Below the pieces are notes generated by a model. It saw nothing but the letters and a program-made list of their open reading frames with translations, was not told where the DNA came from and did no database searches. The translations under genes were made by a program, and so were the position numbers. Shown here piece by piece: positions 42,879-54,628 of a DNA stretch of 64,000 nt; within the stretch, counting starts at the first letter, position 1; every line of letters begins with the position of its first letter. Source of the stretch: Chalara sp. BL73 (Eukaryota > Ascomycota > Leotiomycetes > Helotiales); NCBI GenBank assembly GCA_918026815.1, contig CAKJVC010000014.1:124001-188000 (forward strand), read 5' to 3'.

Positions 42879-44729
42879 CGATATGAGCAGTTGTCATGTT
42901 ATATTCAGAAGCTATAGTAATATAGTGGCCTGAATACTATGAAAAACACAGAGGTTGACATAGTGTCATTAGATCTTGAACGATCGCCTTGCTTATATAT
43001 TAAGGTTATAGCGGCTACCAAGAGAGCTTCCACGTTCTATCGGTCAACCCACCTCGAGAAACCGGTTCATGTAGATCTATTTTTGGATTGTGTGACAGAA
43101 CATAACACATCCGCCCATGATCTACACAATGAGCCTACATGATCATTTAGAACGATCCGAGAAAACTGGTGCGTCAGGCTAAGATGATTATACCTTCCAA
43201 CTGCGACAACTGGAGGAGCTGTCTCAAATACAGACTAGTTGTCATGGTCTTAGTTAATTTGCTCTGCAAAAGTTTTCAAGAACGTGTATTGACTTGCGTG
43301 ACCTCCGACTCCAGTAGCTACCAGATATGGCTTCTCCAGCCTCCAGACTCAAAGAGCGAATATATGTTTAAGATTCGCAAGTTAAGGCCCCAATACTTAT
43401 TTGCCTAGTATCTTCTCCAACGCCTAATGTCCCATTCTAGCCGAGTTTATACTGTCCTGCGTGCAATTCGGTCAGGATATATGACTATCTTAAATGCCAT
43501 GATTAGCAATTCCTCGGCGTTCATTTTTGGCCTTATATACAGATTTAAACATACACCTCTCATCTGAAAAGAGTAACCTTAGCGGATATAGCATCTTTGG
43601 GCCGAATTTCACGGGCATCTACCTCTCAAAAGCAACCCTATCAGGCTCAACGAGTGATTGTTCCCTTCGGCACGTGATCATTGGGCTGTTATTCCAATAT
43701 TCAGGCAACTCGGAACCTGCTCACAACATCCACCCTATGGTCACCGAATCATGGGCTGGGCGTTCCGTATGGCACGGTTCGTACAGTTTTGCCACTTCGC
43801 CCAAAAACAGTTACATGTTGCGCATTCTCGTTGTCTACATTTTACTCGGTTGACTCCTCGAATAGGGGTCAGGGTCGCTTAACATCTTAGCTGTTGATGA
43901 AAAGTCAAGTCACATGATTCACCAGGCTAGCGCTAGGCTCCTTGGCACATCCTTAAACCACGGTTCTCTCTGTTCCATCCATACGCAAAGGTTGACATCA
44001 AAATGGTTATCCGAGAGGGTAAATGACTAGACTGTCTGCTCCCAGAAGCACATACAGAAAATCCTTGTCACAAAGGATAGAACCCATGGCTTCTCCGGCA
44101 GCTACCTGTGGTACGACTCGGTCTCGTGCTATTCTAGATTGTCGCCTCTCTACGTAATGTCATTTGCGCTGCCACAAACTATACTTTCATATTCGCAACA
44201 ATTCAACCTCACCACACCCACTCCTACCAAGCGCACACAAGGAAGGTCGCCAATCCACGTGACGCTTGGACCACGCTGCAAGAAGCCGCTTCCCTATTCG
44301 TCGGCTCGTGTGACCTCCCTAGAGGACTCGAAATGACAACTGCATCTCCTGATGCTGGGGGTCTCAGTGCTACCATTTCGGTATTGCATGAAATGGAACG
44401 TTTCTTCCTATCATGCGGTCCGGTGCCGCCATGTTCCTTCCCTCCGCCATTCATAAGACGTTGGCCCTTCTCGGCTTCAGCGCGGCGATGGCAGATCTCG
44501 TCGTTCTGGAGCTTGGGACGCAACTTTGAGTTTAAGTAAGTTCTTTCCAAGGACTTGCGGAGTTTATACGAAGTAGGACTTTGGAACACGTCTCCCCCAA
44601 GTGAGCCAGATCCTATACAAAGCTGCCAAGCATCTCAGGAACGCAACCACCATTACAACAATTTGACGAGCGCGTACCGCGTCACGCGTTGGGAATTTCA
44701 GTTTAAGTAGAGGTATCTGCTCGAAGAAT
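42879..44729. other. Intergenic, no gene recognised
   Basis: 1.85 kb with overlapping short frames on both strands (43527-43890, 44224-44589) that lack motifs and splice logic. The 3' end is the presumed mannosidase promoter. Confidence 0.45.
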
Positions 44730-47422
44730 ATGGCTGTTTTTGCCCATCATCTCGCCATGTGGTTGTATTTCCTGGTGTTATTGTTCACAGCACGTGCTCA
44801 GAGTGCAGGATTCTCACAATATGTCGATATCTTGTAAGTCAATCGACCAGCAGCTAAATTCAAGAAACTCACATGCACCCAACAAAGCACGGGTACAGAG
44901 GCTGGTGGCAACAATTTCCCAGGCGTTGCGAGACCATTTGGGATGGTCAAGCTGGGGCCAGACCTCTTGAACTCTGGGACGGATTCATATTCCGGATATC
45001 TGCCAAATGGCCAATTCTCTGGCTTCAGCATGATGCATGAGCAAGGGACTGGCGGCGCTCCCAAGTATGGAACAGTTGCTCAATTACCATTAGTTGGTGA
45101 TGTCCCAAGTGTTCTGGGTGGAGTAACCGTCGGACGAGCTCGCCCAGATCAAGGTTCTGTGGGTTATTACAACGCTCAAACGACTGGCAATGTTGTCGTT
45201 GAACTTGCCGCTACAGCTCATGCGGGGATGTATCAATATACTTTTCCAGCTGGGAGTACAAAAAACAATATCTTGATTGATGTCAGTCACGTTCTGCCTT
45301 CGTTTAGAGGCCAAGGGCTTGGTCAAGGTTACAATGGAGGAACCTTTACGCTCTTTCCAGATGGGCATTATGAAGCTACAGGAACTTACAACAATGGCTG
45401 GAACAGGTCACCCGACTGGAAGATTTACTCATGTATGGAGACTTCTATGTCATAATGAAAATGCTAATATTCACAGGCGGGTACTTCAATGTTGCTGCGA
45501 CCACCGCATCTGCTTTCAAAGGACAGGTTGGTAGTGCTGCCGTGATACAACTTAATGGCGTAGCAAATTCACCAAATGGCAACGAATATGTTGGTGGCCT
45601 GTACACCTTTCAAGCTCAAGCGGTCACATCACGGGTGGGCATCTCATGGATCTCCACCAAAAAAGCATGCCAAAATGTCAACGACGAAATCCCATCTAGT
45701 ACTGCTTTCTCCACCGTAGTCCAAAACACCAAAAATGCATGGGACTCTCAAGTTCTATCTGGAATCACCACTGCAGCCACAGACACGACCAGCTTAAAAC
45801 TGCTTTATACATCTCTTTACTTCATGAATCTGCTTCCAACAAACCAAACGGGCGAGAATCCAGCCTGGCAATCCTCCGAGCCATATTACTCGGATATCTT
45901 CACTCTATGGGACACATTCCGTTGCTCAACCGCTCTGATGCATGTGTTACAACCTGTAGCATACGAGGAGTTCATTCGCTCCATGATCGACGTCTGGCGG
46001 CACGACGGTTACCTACCCGAAGCTCGTTCGTCCAACTACAACGGGCGCGTACAAGGTGGCTCAAATGCGGACAACGTTTTGGCCGATGCATTCGTCAAAG
46101 GTGTGCGTGGTAAAGTAAATTGGGACGATGGCTACGCAGCTATGGTCAAGGATGCTGAGGTCACGCCTATCAATGACAGGCCTGACCCCATGGCTCCGGA
46201 TTCTTCAACCAAAGAAGGAAGAGGTGCGCTTCCTGACTGGTTGACGTATGGGTTTATCACACCAGCCTACACAAGAGCTGCTTCGCGCGCGGTAGAGTAC
46301 GCGTACAATGATTTCTCCCTATATCAAGTCGCCAAAGGTCTCGGTCATATAACCGATGCGGCGAAGTATCTTGGACGTGCACGAAACTGGAGGAATCATT
46401 GGGATCCAAATCTTACATCTATCGGGTTTAAGGGCTTTATACAGCCGAGAAATGTTGAGGGTTTCCTGAACACCGATCCGTTGAGGGATGCTGGGTACTG
46501 GGGTGATGCTTACTATCAAGGCAGTTCGTGGGCGTATTCGTGGGCTGATATCTTTGATATGCAGAAGGTGGTCGAGTGGATGGGTGGTGCACAAACCTTC
46601 CTCGCCCGGTTAGAGACCATGTTTATTCCTGGTGCAATTCCAGGGAATGCGAATGGTATCATCTTTGACGCTACTAATGAGCCGTAAGTTCCTTCCTTCT
46701 AACCTGAAATCTTTCATACTGAAGGAAGCAGAACATTCAACGTCCCATACCTCTTCAATTTCGTGAACCGGCCGGACCGTTCCATCGAGCAAGCCCGTAA
46801 GATCGCGAAAACTCGTTATAAGCTAGGCCCCAACGGTCTGCCGGGAAATAGTGATGCGGGCGCAATGCAGACTTGGTTGCTCTGGAACATGATCGGTCTA
46901 TATCCTGTGACAGGTCAAACGACATTTCTCATTCACTCTCCTTGGTTCAGTTCCATGACCATAAGTCTTGGCAATAACAAACGTCTGGTCATCACTAGTA
47001 CAGGAGGCGATGGAAACGGCGACACAAACTACCACGTTCAAAGCCTAAAAGTCAACGGTGTGACATGGAACAAAGGCTGGTTGGTATACGACGACATCTT
47101 CAAGAACGGAGGCACATTAGAATTTGTTCTCGGGCCAGACCCTGTCCAATGGGCTACGGGCTCGTTACCACCAAGCCCTGCCACGGAGCCGAAGACGTGC
47201 AGCAGCAATAACTGCTTGGGGAATCTTAAAGACGCAAGGTATTCAGCCTCGGCGACGCAGTTCTGTGCGACGTATCTTGCGAAGGTGGTCACGGCTACGA
47301 GCGCGATTCCTCCCTATGTACAGCATTGCGGTAGAAGTCCAACGCAAGTGAGCGCGGCTTGTAGTTGTATCATGACTGCAATCCCGACTTCTGCGCCAAC
47401 ACGGAGGCGGCATTCTCCTTAG
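44730..47422 (+). CDS. Secreted GH92 alpha-1,2-mannosidase, four exons
   Basis: Exons 44730-44833, 44888-45432, 45477-46683 and 46732-47422 give 848 residues with phases intact. A signal peptide is present (MWLYFLVLLFTARAQS). GH92 enzymes are calcium-dependent inverting exo-mannosidases acting on N-glycan mannose. The N-terminal GH92_N domain opens with FTGTEAGGNNFPGVARPFGMVKLGPD (formed across intron 1). The catalytic (alpha/alpha)6 domain includes FTLWDTFRCSTALMH, DVWRHDGYLPEAR, SSNYNGRVQGGSNADNVLADAFVKG, GYWGDAYYQGSSWAYSWADIFDM and GNSDAGAMQTWLLWNMIGLYPVTGQ. The C-terminal tail (about 60 residues) carries extra cysteines. It acts outside the cell on fungal or host mannoproteins. Confidence 0.95.
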
Positions 47423-47994
47423 CTATAACCTGAGAGGAGTCTGGGACGCTTCGTAGATAAGGTTGTAAGTGGGCTTGGCCTCCTGATATGTGGAGGTCGT
47501 GTATATATTTTTTCTGATATGTATATCTTCCAAACCAAATATTGTCTCTAGATTTCTGATCTTCCTGAGCTTTTGGATTATTGATAGAGTCCATATCCAC
47601 CATTAGTGACAGCCAAGGAAATAAGCCCTGCGAGATACGACACTGCAGTCAGACTTCTAGTCCTTCATGGGTTCTTTTTGTACATTGATTGGTCGATCTT
47701 CAACCACCACTTAATAATGATGCATCATTGCTCTTGCTTACCAAAGCGTTGAATTGTCAATTGAGTAGGGCCCAGGTTTGTCAGCCTATGGAGTGCTTGC
47801 ATTTGTGTAATCGTTATCATTCGCCGTGGGACGGGCAACAGCGTTTTCCAGCCGCAAATCATGGTTTGCCCTCTCATAAACACACAAATATATATGCCAT
47901 CTAATCTTGCGCATTGCGACTTCCTGTCTCTAGTTTTTAACATATTTGATTTTTATTATTATAAGCCTAGGCAAATTTATGGGTCGTATCTGCA
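47423..47994. other. Intergenic, no gene recognised
   Basis: Mannosidase terminator region and presumed promoter of the GMC gene. Confidence 0.5.
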
Positions 47995-49811
47995 ATGTCC
48001 TTGTTCGACATCATAATCATCGGCGCCGGAATAGGCGGTACGGTTCTTGCTTCTCGCCTCCACGAGAAATCCCCGTCTCTTTCGATTCTTCTTGTAGAAG
48101 CGGGCTCAGATGTCTCATCTCACCCGCTGGTGCGAAACCCAGCAAATGCTTTCCTCCTTGAAGGGACCGAGCTCGATTGGCAATATAAAACCGTACCGCA
48201 GAAACAGCTTGATAATCGGGTTTTGGGGGCTGCCGCGGGAAAGGGGTTGGGTGGTGGGAGTGTCATCAACGCTTGTAAGTCTTTTCCCCATTTTGTTTGT
48301 TGGCTGGATAATGAGAATGGGCTGGGAGTGGGATGAATGGTAGCTGATGGAAAGAGCAAGGCGGCTGGATCCGCGGTGCCAAAGCAGATTACGACGCCTG
48401 GGGTAGGCTTGTCGGTGATGAGTAATGGTCATACGATGGGTTCCTCTCCTATTTCAAGAAGATCGAAAACTACCATTCCCGCTCTGATCCTAATGAGCAT
48501 GGCTATGGCGGTAGGATATCCATGTCGCGCGGCGGTTCTTCCTCCAAAACACCGTTTCCACTACGTGAAACTTTTAAGCGGGCGTGGGAGGAAATGGGTC
48601 TTTCTGAGGTTAACGATGGCAATGCAGGGTATCCAATTGGGTTTAGTGAAATGAGCCATAATCGTAAGAATGGGCTAAGGCAGCTAGCCAGTGATATGTA
48701 TCCTCTTGAAGGCGTGACGACGCTGTTTGAGACGTTGGTAAGAAGAGTTGCGATTGAGGAGAGGGGAGGGAGGAAAGTTGCTGTTGGCGTGGAACTTGTG
48801 AACGGCAGGACAATTTCGGCCAAGAAGGAGGTCGTTCTTGCAGCTGGCGCGTATCGAACTCCGCAGCTACTGATGCTTTCTGGTATTGGGCAGAAGGGCC
48901 AACTGGAGACCTACGGAATTAAGCAAGTTGCTGAGTTGCCTGTTGGGAGGAACCTTCATGATCATTTTGGCCTAGAACTATGGTAGAGTACACCCTATGA
49001 GTGGCAATGTCTGTAGTTAATGGCATTAGGTGGAAGCTTCGTAATCTTGAGAAGAGCAACGCAATGGGGCATCCTGCATTCGGAATGCCTGGAGGAGTTC
49101 CTCTCGACTGGCTTGCGACTCAAAGCGTACCCCATGCCGGACTTAAAGTTGCACTCGGAGCAGATGAAGCGCCTGTGAGCGATGGTCACCCACTTCTCTC
49201 TCCAGCTCGAGCTCACACAGAAACATATCTGCTCTATGTTGCAGCTCGCGGGGCGGACCCCGTAATTCCATTTGATGGCTCACATATGACTGCAGGTGTG
49301 ATATCATTCCTTCCAACGTCTCGAGGCTCCATCACGCTAGCTTCGACAGATCCGGCCGATTCTCCTATCATTGACGGAAACTTTTTCTCCACAGAAGCAG
49401 ACCGCTTCGTGTTACGAACAGGGGTGAGAACTTTGGCAACCTTGCTTCTAGAAACGGAAGCAGGTAAGGAGGTCATTTTAGAGGAGGCTTTGCCATTTGG
49501 GTACAACCCAGTGACCAAAAATAGCACAGATGCTGAAATTGATGCGAGGATCAGACATGACGGCCAGTAAGGCACCAGGCTAATCGTCAATTAAAAGACT
49601 TGATCTGACGTGATTCCTTAGCACATACTATCATCCTGGAGGAACAGCCTCAATGGGAGCAGTGGTCGACGCTAACCTGAACGTTTATGGGGTGGAAAGC
49701 CTGCGAATTGTGGATGCGAGCGTGATACCGCTTCCACTAGCTGCCCATTACCAAGCAACTGTGTATGCGCTTGCCGAAAAAGCGGCTGATATAATAGTGC
49801 GAAAGTTGTAA
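47995..49811 (+). pseudogene. GMC oxidoreductase with one nonsense codon
   Basis: FAD-dependent alcohol or aryl-alcohol oxidase/dehydrogenase family. Exons 47995-48274, 48361-48982, 49030-49566 and 49622-49811 would give 542 residues. The dinucleotide-binding start is DIIIIGAGIGGTVLASRL. Other family blocks are [63 protein letters not shown] and the C-terminal [17 protein letters not shown]. No signal peptide is seen. Codon 115 is TAA (48423-48425) in GDE-stop-WSYDGF, where relatives usually have Gln or Arg. A CAA to TAA change explains it. Everything after the stop is in frame and well conserved, so the lesion is single and recent, or the base is polymorphic. Confidence 0.85.
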
Positions 49812-50257
49812 GTGTGTATATTGGCTCAGTCACGCTCTTCCTTAGAGAGCATGAAATGCTCATATCGATCTTGGTTTCTAGCGTCAGCAGAGAAAGTGAG
49901 AAACAAATAAGGAAAATGAGTCTGGAAGCAGTATAATGGATGCTATCGTGATAAAAAACTCATGACAGGGCTAGTTCCATATTCGATATGTAGACAAACT
50001 TACGCTTTCGAATCACATTTGCCAAACTTTCTCATAGATATAACCTCAGTATAAAACTTATTCAATGATGTGTGCTATCCAAGTAGGGTTGTTCCTGACA
50101 CCATCCATCATCCCATCGCGGTAACAGCTGCCTACTAGCTGGCAAGGCTTTTCAGGCACATCGGTTTTCCCCTCAAAGACTACCTCATTATTCTCCTCTC
50201 TCAGAAGGATGGGAATTGAAGACCGTCTATGAAGCAGAACTCATCTGTCTCTTGCGT
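49812..50257. other. Intergenic, convergent 3' ends
   Basis: Nothing recognised between the GMC gene and the HET relic. Confidence 0.5.
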
Positions 50258-52612
50258 TCACACAGGAACAAGAGATAGACGCCCTTGTTCCGTGATAGCA
50301 AAACGATTGCCATAGCAGCAGCGACCCATTTGAAACATCACCCGAGAAACAACAGCACCTCTATCAAGAACATCTGGTACGGAATCCGACTTGTTTGTTT
50401 CGCTAATAGGCTCAAGAAAATACTCTACATCATCTAGTAGATGTTTAGCCGTGATGCCCAATCGCGTAGAGAAGTCGAGCACGGTTTTGCCACCTGTAAG
50501 TGTACGGAGAAAGATCTCATATGGGAATTCGTCAGCCTTCATTTCAGCACCGTAGAGTATTTTGACTAATGCCTTCGCTTCCTGGTACCACGAAAGGTTA
50601 CCGTGCGGGCTCTCGTCCAAACCTCATTTGTATGTGCCCATTGTAAAGCCCCGATGGCGCAGAGCTTTTCAATGGCCATCGCGTTCACTTTAAGATGACG
50701 CGTGCTAACGATCTCTGGTCGAAATAGGTGCTGTAATGCCCATCCGTAGCTTTGGGGACCTCTCCAGCAAAAGCGTGGAGGGGCACAGAGATCTGGGACC
50801 TAGGATGGAAGCCCCGGTGTCTCGCAGGAATTTCCTATCCCAGCCATCTGAATAAAATGTGACACTCTTCCTTCAGTGAATATACATCTCATCGCATCGA
50901 CATACACATCGACAATAGGCTTGCGATAGTCTAGTCGAAGATAATCCGGAATTCCAGATGAAAGGAGCCCGAGCATAGCATATACCTTGTCATGAGAATT
51001 GCTTGATTTGCAATTCCTACTGAGCCTTAGAGCGTAGTTCATGCTGATCCCTGAAAACGCTTGCGTCTTTCGGCGTACTTGTGAAATAATATTCGCGTTT
51101 GAAAGGGAGTTGACTCTCTGGATAAGCTTCGACAGTCCCATATGAGCTGGTCCCTCTCCCGGTCTCTGCAAGAACTGAACAGGTCCACATATCTATGGAT
51201 CGGACAAGATTTGAACGCCAGCGGCTAATGTATCCAATTCAGACAGACATTTCCATACATTATGTGAACAGTAGCGGCAGCTGATACTTCTTGGATTACC
51301 CAGACCCGACTAAACCATGGGTGCTATAGAGACAGGTTAACGTCACTCAACACATTCAGTTGCACAGAGTGCCTCAGCCTAGAAAATACCTACTTCCAGC
51401 ATCTCATTGAGTGCGAACCATCCTGGATTTATAGATGTCATGACGCGTCTATAGAGTTCCTCCGGTGTGTAGAGATGTTCCTCACTGACCAGCCGCGTCA
51501 GTTGCCCCCTCGCCCCGTCTGCATCTTTAACATCTTGCATTGGTCCTAACCAAACTACCACTCGACGAGCACTTTTATATATGTCCTTCATAAGAGGTAT
51601 CTGATCGCTCTTCTCATCGAGATCTTCTTGATTAATACAGAGCACATCAATCCAAAAGAATCGTTCGCCAAAGATTGTTTGTCTATATTCAAGGATTTCC
51701 CGAACAGCAGGCGCGACTTTGAGTGAAGCACCACTAATAGAAGTGCTTATAGACAATCCTTCATCTCTCCATGTGTAAGATATAGCTTCGAAAGGTGGCG
51801 CTTCATCCAGCTTAACGTATGAGTTCGCATCTCATTCGTTGGAACGGCTGCCTCCGTAGAAGTCTTAATAAGCGAATCTCTCGTTGTTCACGCAGAGGCC
51901 TATATATGAACGGAGCTGGAGTACCATGGCGGCGCTCATCTATAACTTTGGCTTCCCAGCGATTGAGGCTACTGCTTGTGTATTTGTAAACGGCGGATAC
52001 CGTGTCAAAAATCCATACTATTGCACGCATACCATTGAAATAGGCCCTCCCTGTTACATAGTTCTCCACAAGAGCATTTCTGAATTCTGCTTTGTACTGA
52101 GAACTCAGAGTCTTGCGTAGAATGTGAACTATACTAAGACATACAAGAAGCGCGGACACGCCTATCGGACTCCCTATAATGCCTGCTACAAGTCTGTAAA
52201 GATGGGGAGCAATCCAAAAGAAGACAATAGTGGATACATATACTGAAAAAATGGCTACACCTTTCACAAAGTCGCCAAGGTTTTCGTCGTCCGTCGCCTT
52301 GCAATTCATGTATCGATAGAGTGGTCGTAAGAAATGGCAAGTTATAAGTAAAAGTATATGAGAATACACAATAGCATCTACTCTTAAGCTGTGTCTAGTG
52401 CATAGTATTAAACCGTCAAGTATCCTATGAAGTCGTGGCCGTGTAGCTAAGATGCCACTGTATGCTAAGATTGTGGTGGAGATGGACACCTTGAGAAGAG
52501 AAGATTTAGGAAAAAGAGCAAGTAACGCATAACAAGCGGCATCGCCAGTGCCGTTGATAAACAATTCTACTACTGAAGCCGCCATAGGGAGCTCTGAGGA
52601 GAAAATAAACAA
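50258..52612 (-). pseudogene. Decayed HET-domain gene with a membrane N-terminus
   Basis: HET proteins trigger fungal non-self recognition and cell death. The N-terminal part (52612 to about 51812) has several hydrophobic helices, then FIYRPLREQREIRLLRLL, the usual lead-in to a HET domain. The domain follows in another frame (APPFEAISYTW, FFWIDVLCINQEDLDEKSDQIPLMKDIYKSARRVVVWLG), then HPWFSRVWVIQEV, then DKVYAMLGLLSSGIPDYLRLDY and a C-terminal region to 50258. I find frameshifts near 51815, 51220 and 50610, an in-frame TAG after ILSDP near 51200, and a TAG where LPSWVPDL is expected (near 50805). One intron (about 51405-51320) still has splice sites. The gene cannot make a full product. Confidence 0.82.
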
Positions 52613-52940
52613 CAGGATTCAAAGGACGCGGTGAAGTCAATTGTATTTTATGTAGTTTGGAAAGCCTATATGCAGCCCATCGAGGCTGAAGGGCCAAAGC
52701 AGAGAAATGGTTAATACGAAGTCTTCAACCTGTCCCCTTTGCACTCACAGAGGGGTCGTTCGGGGAAACAACAGGTCATTTAATTTGGAAATTTTGGGAT
52801 CTGAACTAAGAGAAGTTGTTAGGTAAGGCATGCGCCAAGGCGCTACTGCAACAACTAGAGCCACCTCAACTTGGGAAAACTTTCTTCAACGATATTATAT
52901 TGTGCAGCCATTATAAAACACCACCACCGAGTTTCGTCAG
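52613..52940. other. Short intergenic region
   Basis: Nothing recognised. It contains the HET relic's former promoter and the YbjQ-type gene's 3' flank. Confidence 0.5.
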
Positions 52941-53455
52941 CTAGATTGCACCGTGGCCCACCATGTCAGAACGCTCGTCTATCTTCTCCACTATCACAGC
53001 TGTTCCGTATGCACATACTTGCGAGAAAGCTTGGATCTGCGTATCTAAAGGTCAGCGCAAGCTTCAAAACCTAGCAATTACCCACCATGACTCACCTCTC
53101 CTTGATCGAACCTCAATGCTATAATGGCATTTCCTCCTCTCTGCATACATTCTCCGACAAGTCTCTCCAGCGCCTCGCTTCGAGAAGTATACATCAGATT
53201 TGTTACCATAGAAACTTCGCCTCCAATTGAAGATTTCAACCACGCTCCGATATCAGCACCCCAATTTCTCGTCCGCACCGTGATGCCAAAAATTGCGCCG
53301 AGTACTTTTACAATACGGTAGCCTGGCAGGTCGTTCATGGTAGACGTTATGACACCATGTGTTTCAACAAAACAGCTTGGAACACCAGGATCATTGATAG
53401 GGAGTCTGGCCAATTTTGCTGCCTTTGTAGCTTCTTTTTGGTTAGACGCAGCCAT
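52941..53455 (-). CDS. YbjQ/UPF0145-type protein, two exons
   Basis: Exons 53455-53096 and 53036-52941 give about 151 residues. The domain (YbjQ, DUF74) forms pentamers in bacteria and its function is unclear (often labelled heavy-metal-binding). Seen here: GYRIVKVLGAIFGITVRTRN, SSIGGEVSMVTNLMYTSRSEAL, QRGGNAIIALRFD, then CAYGTAVIVEKI encoded by exon 2. The intron has a GTGAGT donor and CAG acceptor. I chose the ATG at 53455 (MAASNQKE); the frame is open further upstream without an ATG, so an extra 5' exon is possible. Families of this type are common in bacteria and scattered in fungi. Confidence 0.82.
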
Positions 53456-54628
53456 TACGTCTTGAGATGATGACTCGCAGCAATGACTATCTACATTCTT
53501 AAAGAAATTTTGGAACTGAGACCGTCGAAATAGTTGAGGGATTTTCTTACGATCTCTGCCGCTTCTCAATTCTTTACGTTATACGGCACCAATACAAAGT
53601 TATGTGGTGCAACTTTAGCCCGATGCTTATGAGGCACACAACGTAACCATATCGGGACGTCATAAATCTATATGATGTCCTTTTCGTAAAGGTCAGTGAT
53701 ATTAAATCTTCGTTACCACTTTTATAGCTATGATTATACAAGTTCATGCACCACTCATATGGCCTTTAGGCCGTTGATGAGAATAATTACCATATAATTT
53801 TATATGAGCAACAAAATACACCAGATGTTCTGCAGGATTTTGTTCATTCTATGCTAACAATATGGCAGGTCTTATTATAGGTAGACCCACGACCAGAGAT
53901 TCATACGAGGGTGACCTTATCAGTTCTTTAGATGCATTGAGTTGGTTGCAGATACGCGCATTTGGAAGGTGGGAAAAGCATCGCATATTTCGAAATAGAG
54001 CGGCATTCCAGGTGAGTTTCTCGTCTACATTAATGAATCGAGTCGCTGGATGAGCCAACCGCCTTGAAATATGCTTCGAGATCAGGTAAGGATGGCAAAA
54101 CTATCCTCTAGTTTACGCTGCTGCTATGATTAATCAGTGTTCCACCACCCTCATAATAGCCTTCGGGTCGTTGCTGAGAAAGAAACAAGATCATATCTAC
54201 CTCTGAGCATCTTAACATCCTCTTCTCTCTTTGTCTCAGATCATCTACGCAAAGATTTACTAACAGGGGTCAGGTGAGCTTTCGGTTCAATCAATCGTTG
54301 TTCGTAGCAAACAATGCCAGCAAGCCAGTTTAAGCCCTCGCCAGATGAATGTAAGATACTTCTTCCGGCCATGATTTATGAATTAATCAAAAAAAACTCA
54401 ATCAAATTCACAGTCGCATTAATATATTTCTTACTCAGAATCATGAGGAGAGGACCTGTAAGCCTCTGAGAGGTACCTTGGTCAAACAGCCCATTTGTAC
54501 ATAACAAGATACTCAATTCATGAACGTAATTACGTATATTACCACAGACCTACAAATGCAATCATATCTCCACTGTTATGCTCTTTCTCAAGCCATATAC
54601 AAAGAAACTGTTCTTTCTCAACGCATTC
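53456..54628. other. Intergenic, no supported gene
   Basis: A plus-strand frame at 53862-54053 (SYEGDLISSLDALSWLQIRAFGRW) with a GTGAGT near 54013 could be a fragment of a coding exon but has no recognised domain. A diverged repeat of about 45 bp lies near 53747-53790 and 54143-54187. Confidence 0.35.

Noticed and set aside
43527..43890. Three overlapping plus-strand frames
   Set aside because: All three frames are open over the same bases, typical of stop-poor non-coding DNA; no motif.
48984..48986. TAG after LELW as a second nonsense codon in the GMC gene
   Set aside because: It falls inside a 47-bp intron (48983-49029, GTAGAG...TTAG) whose removal gives the expected WWKLRN sequence in phase.
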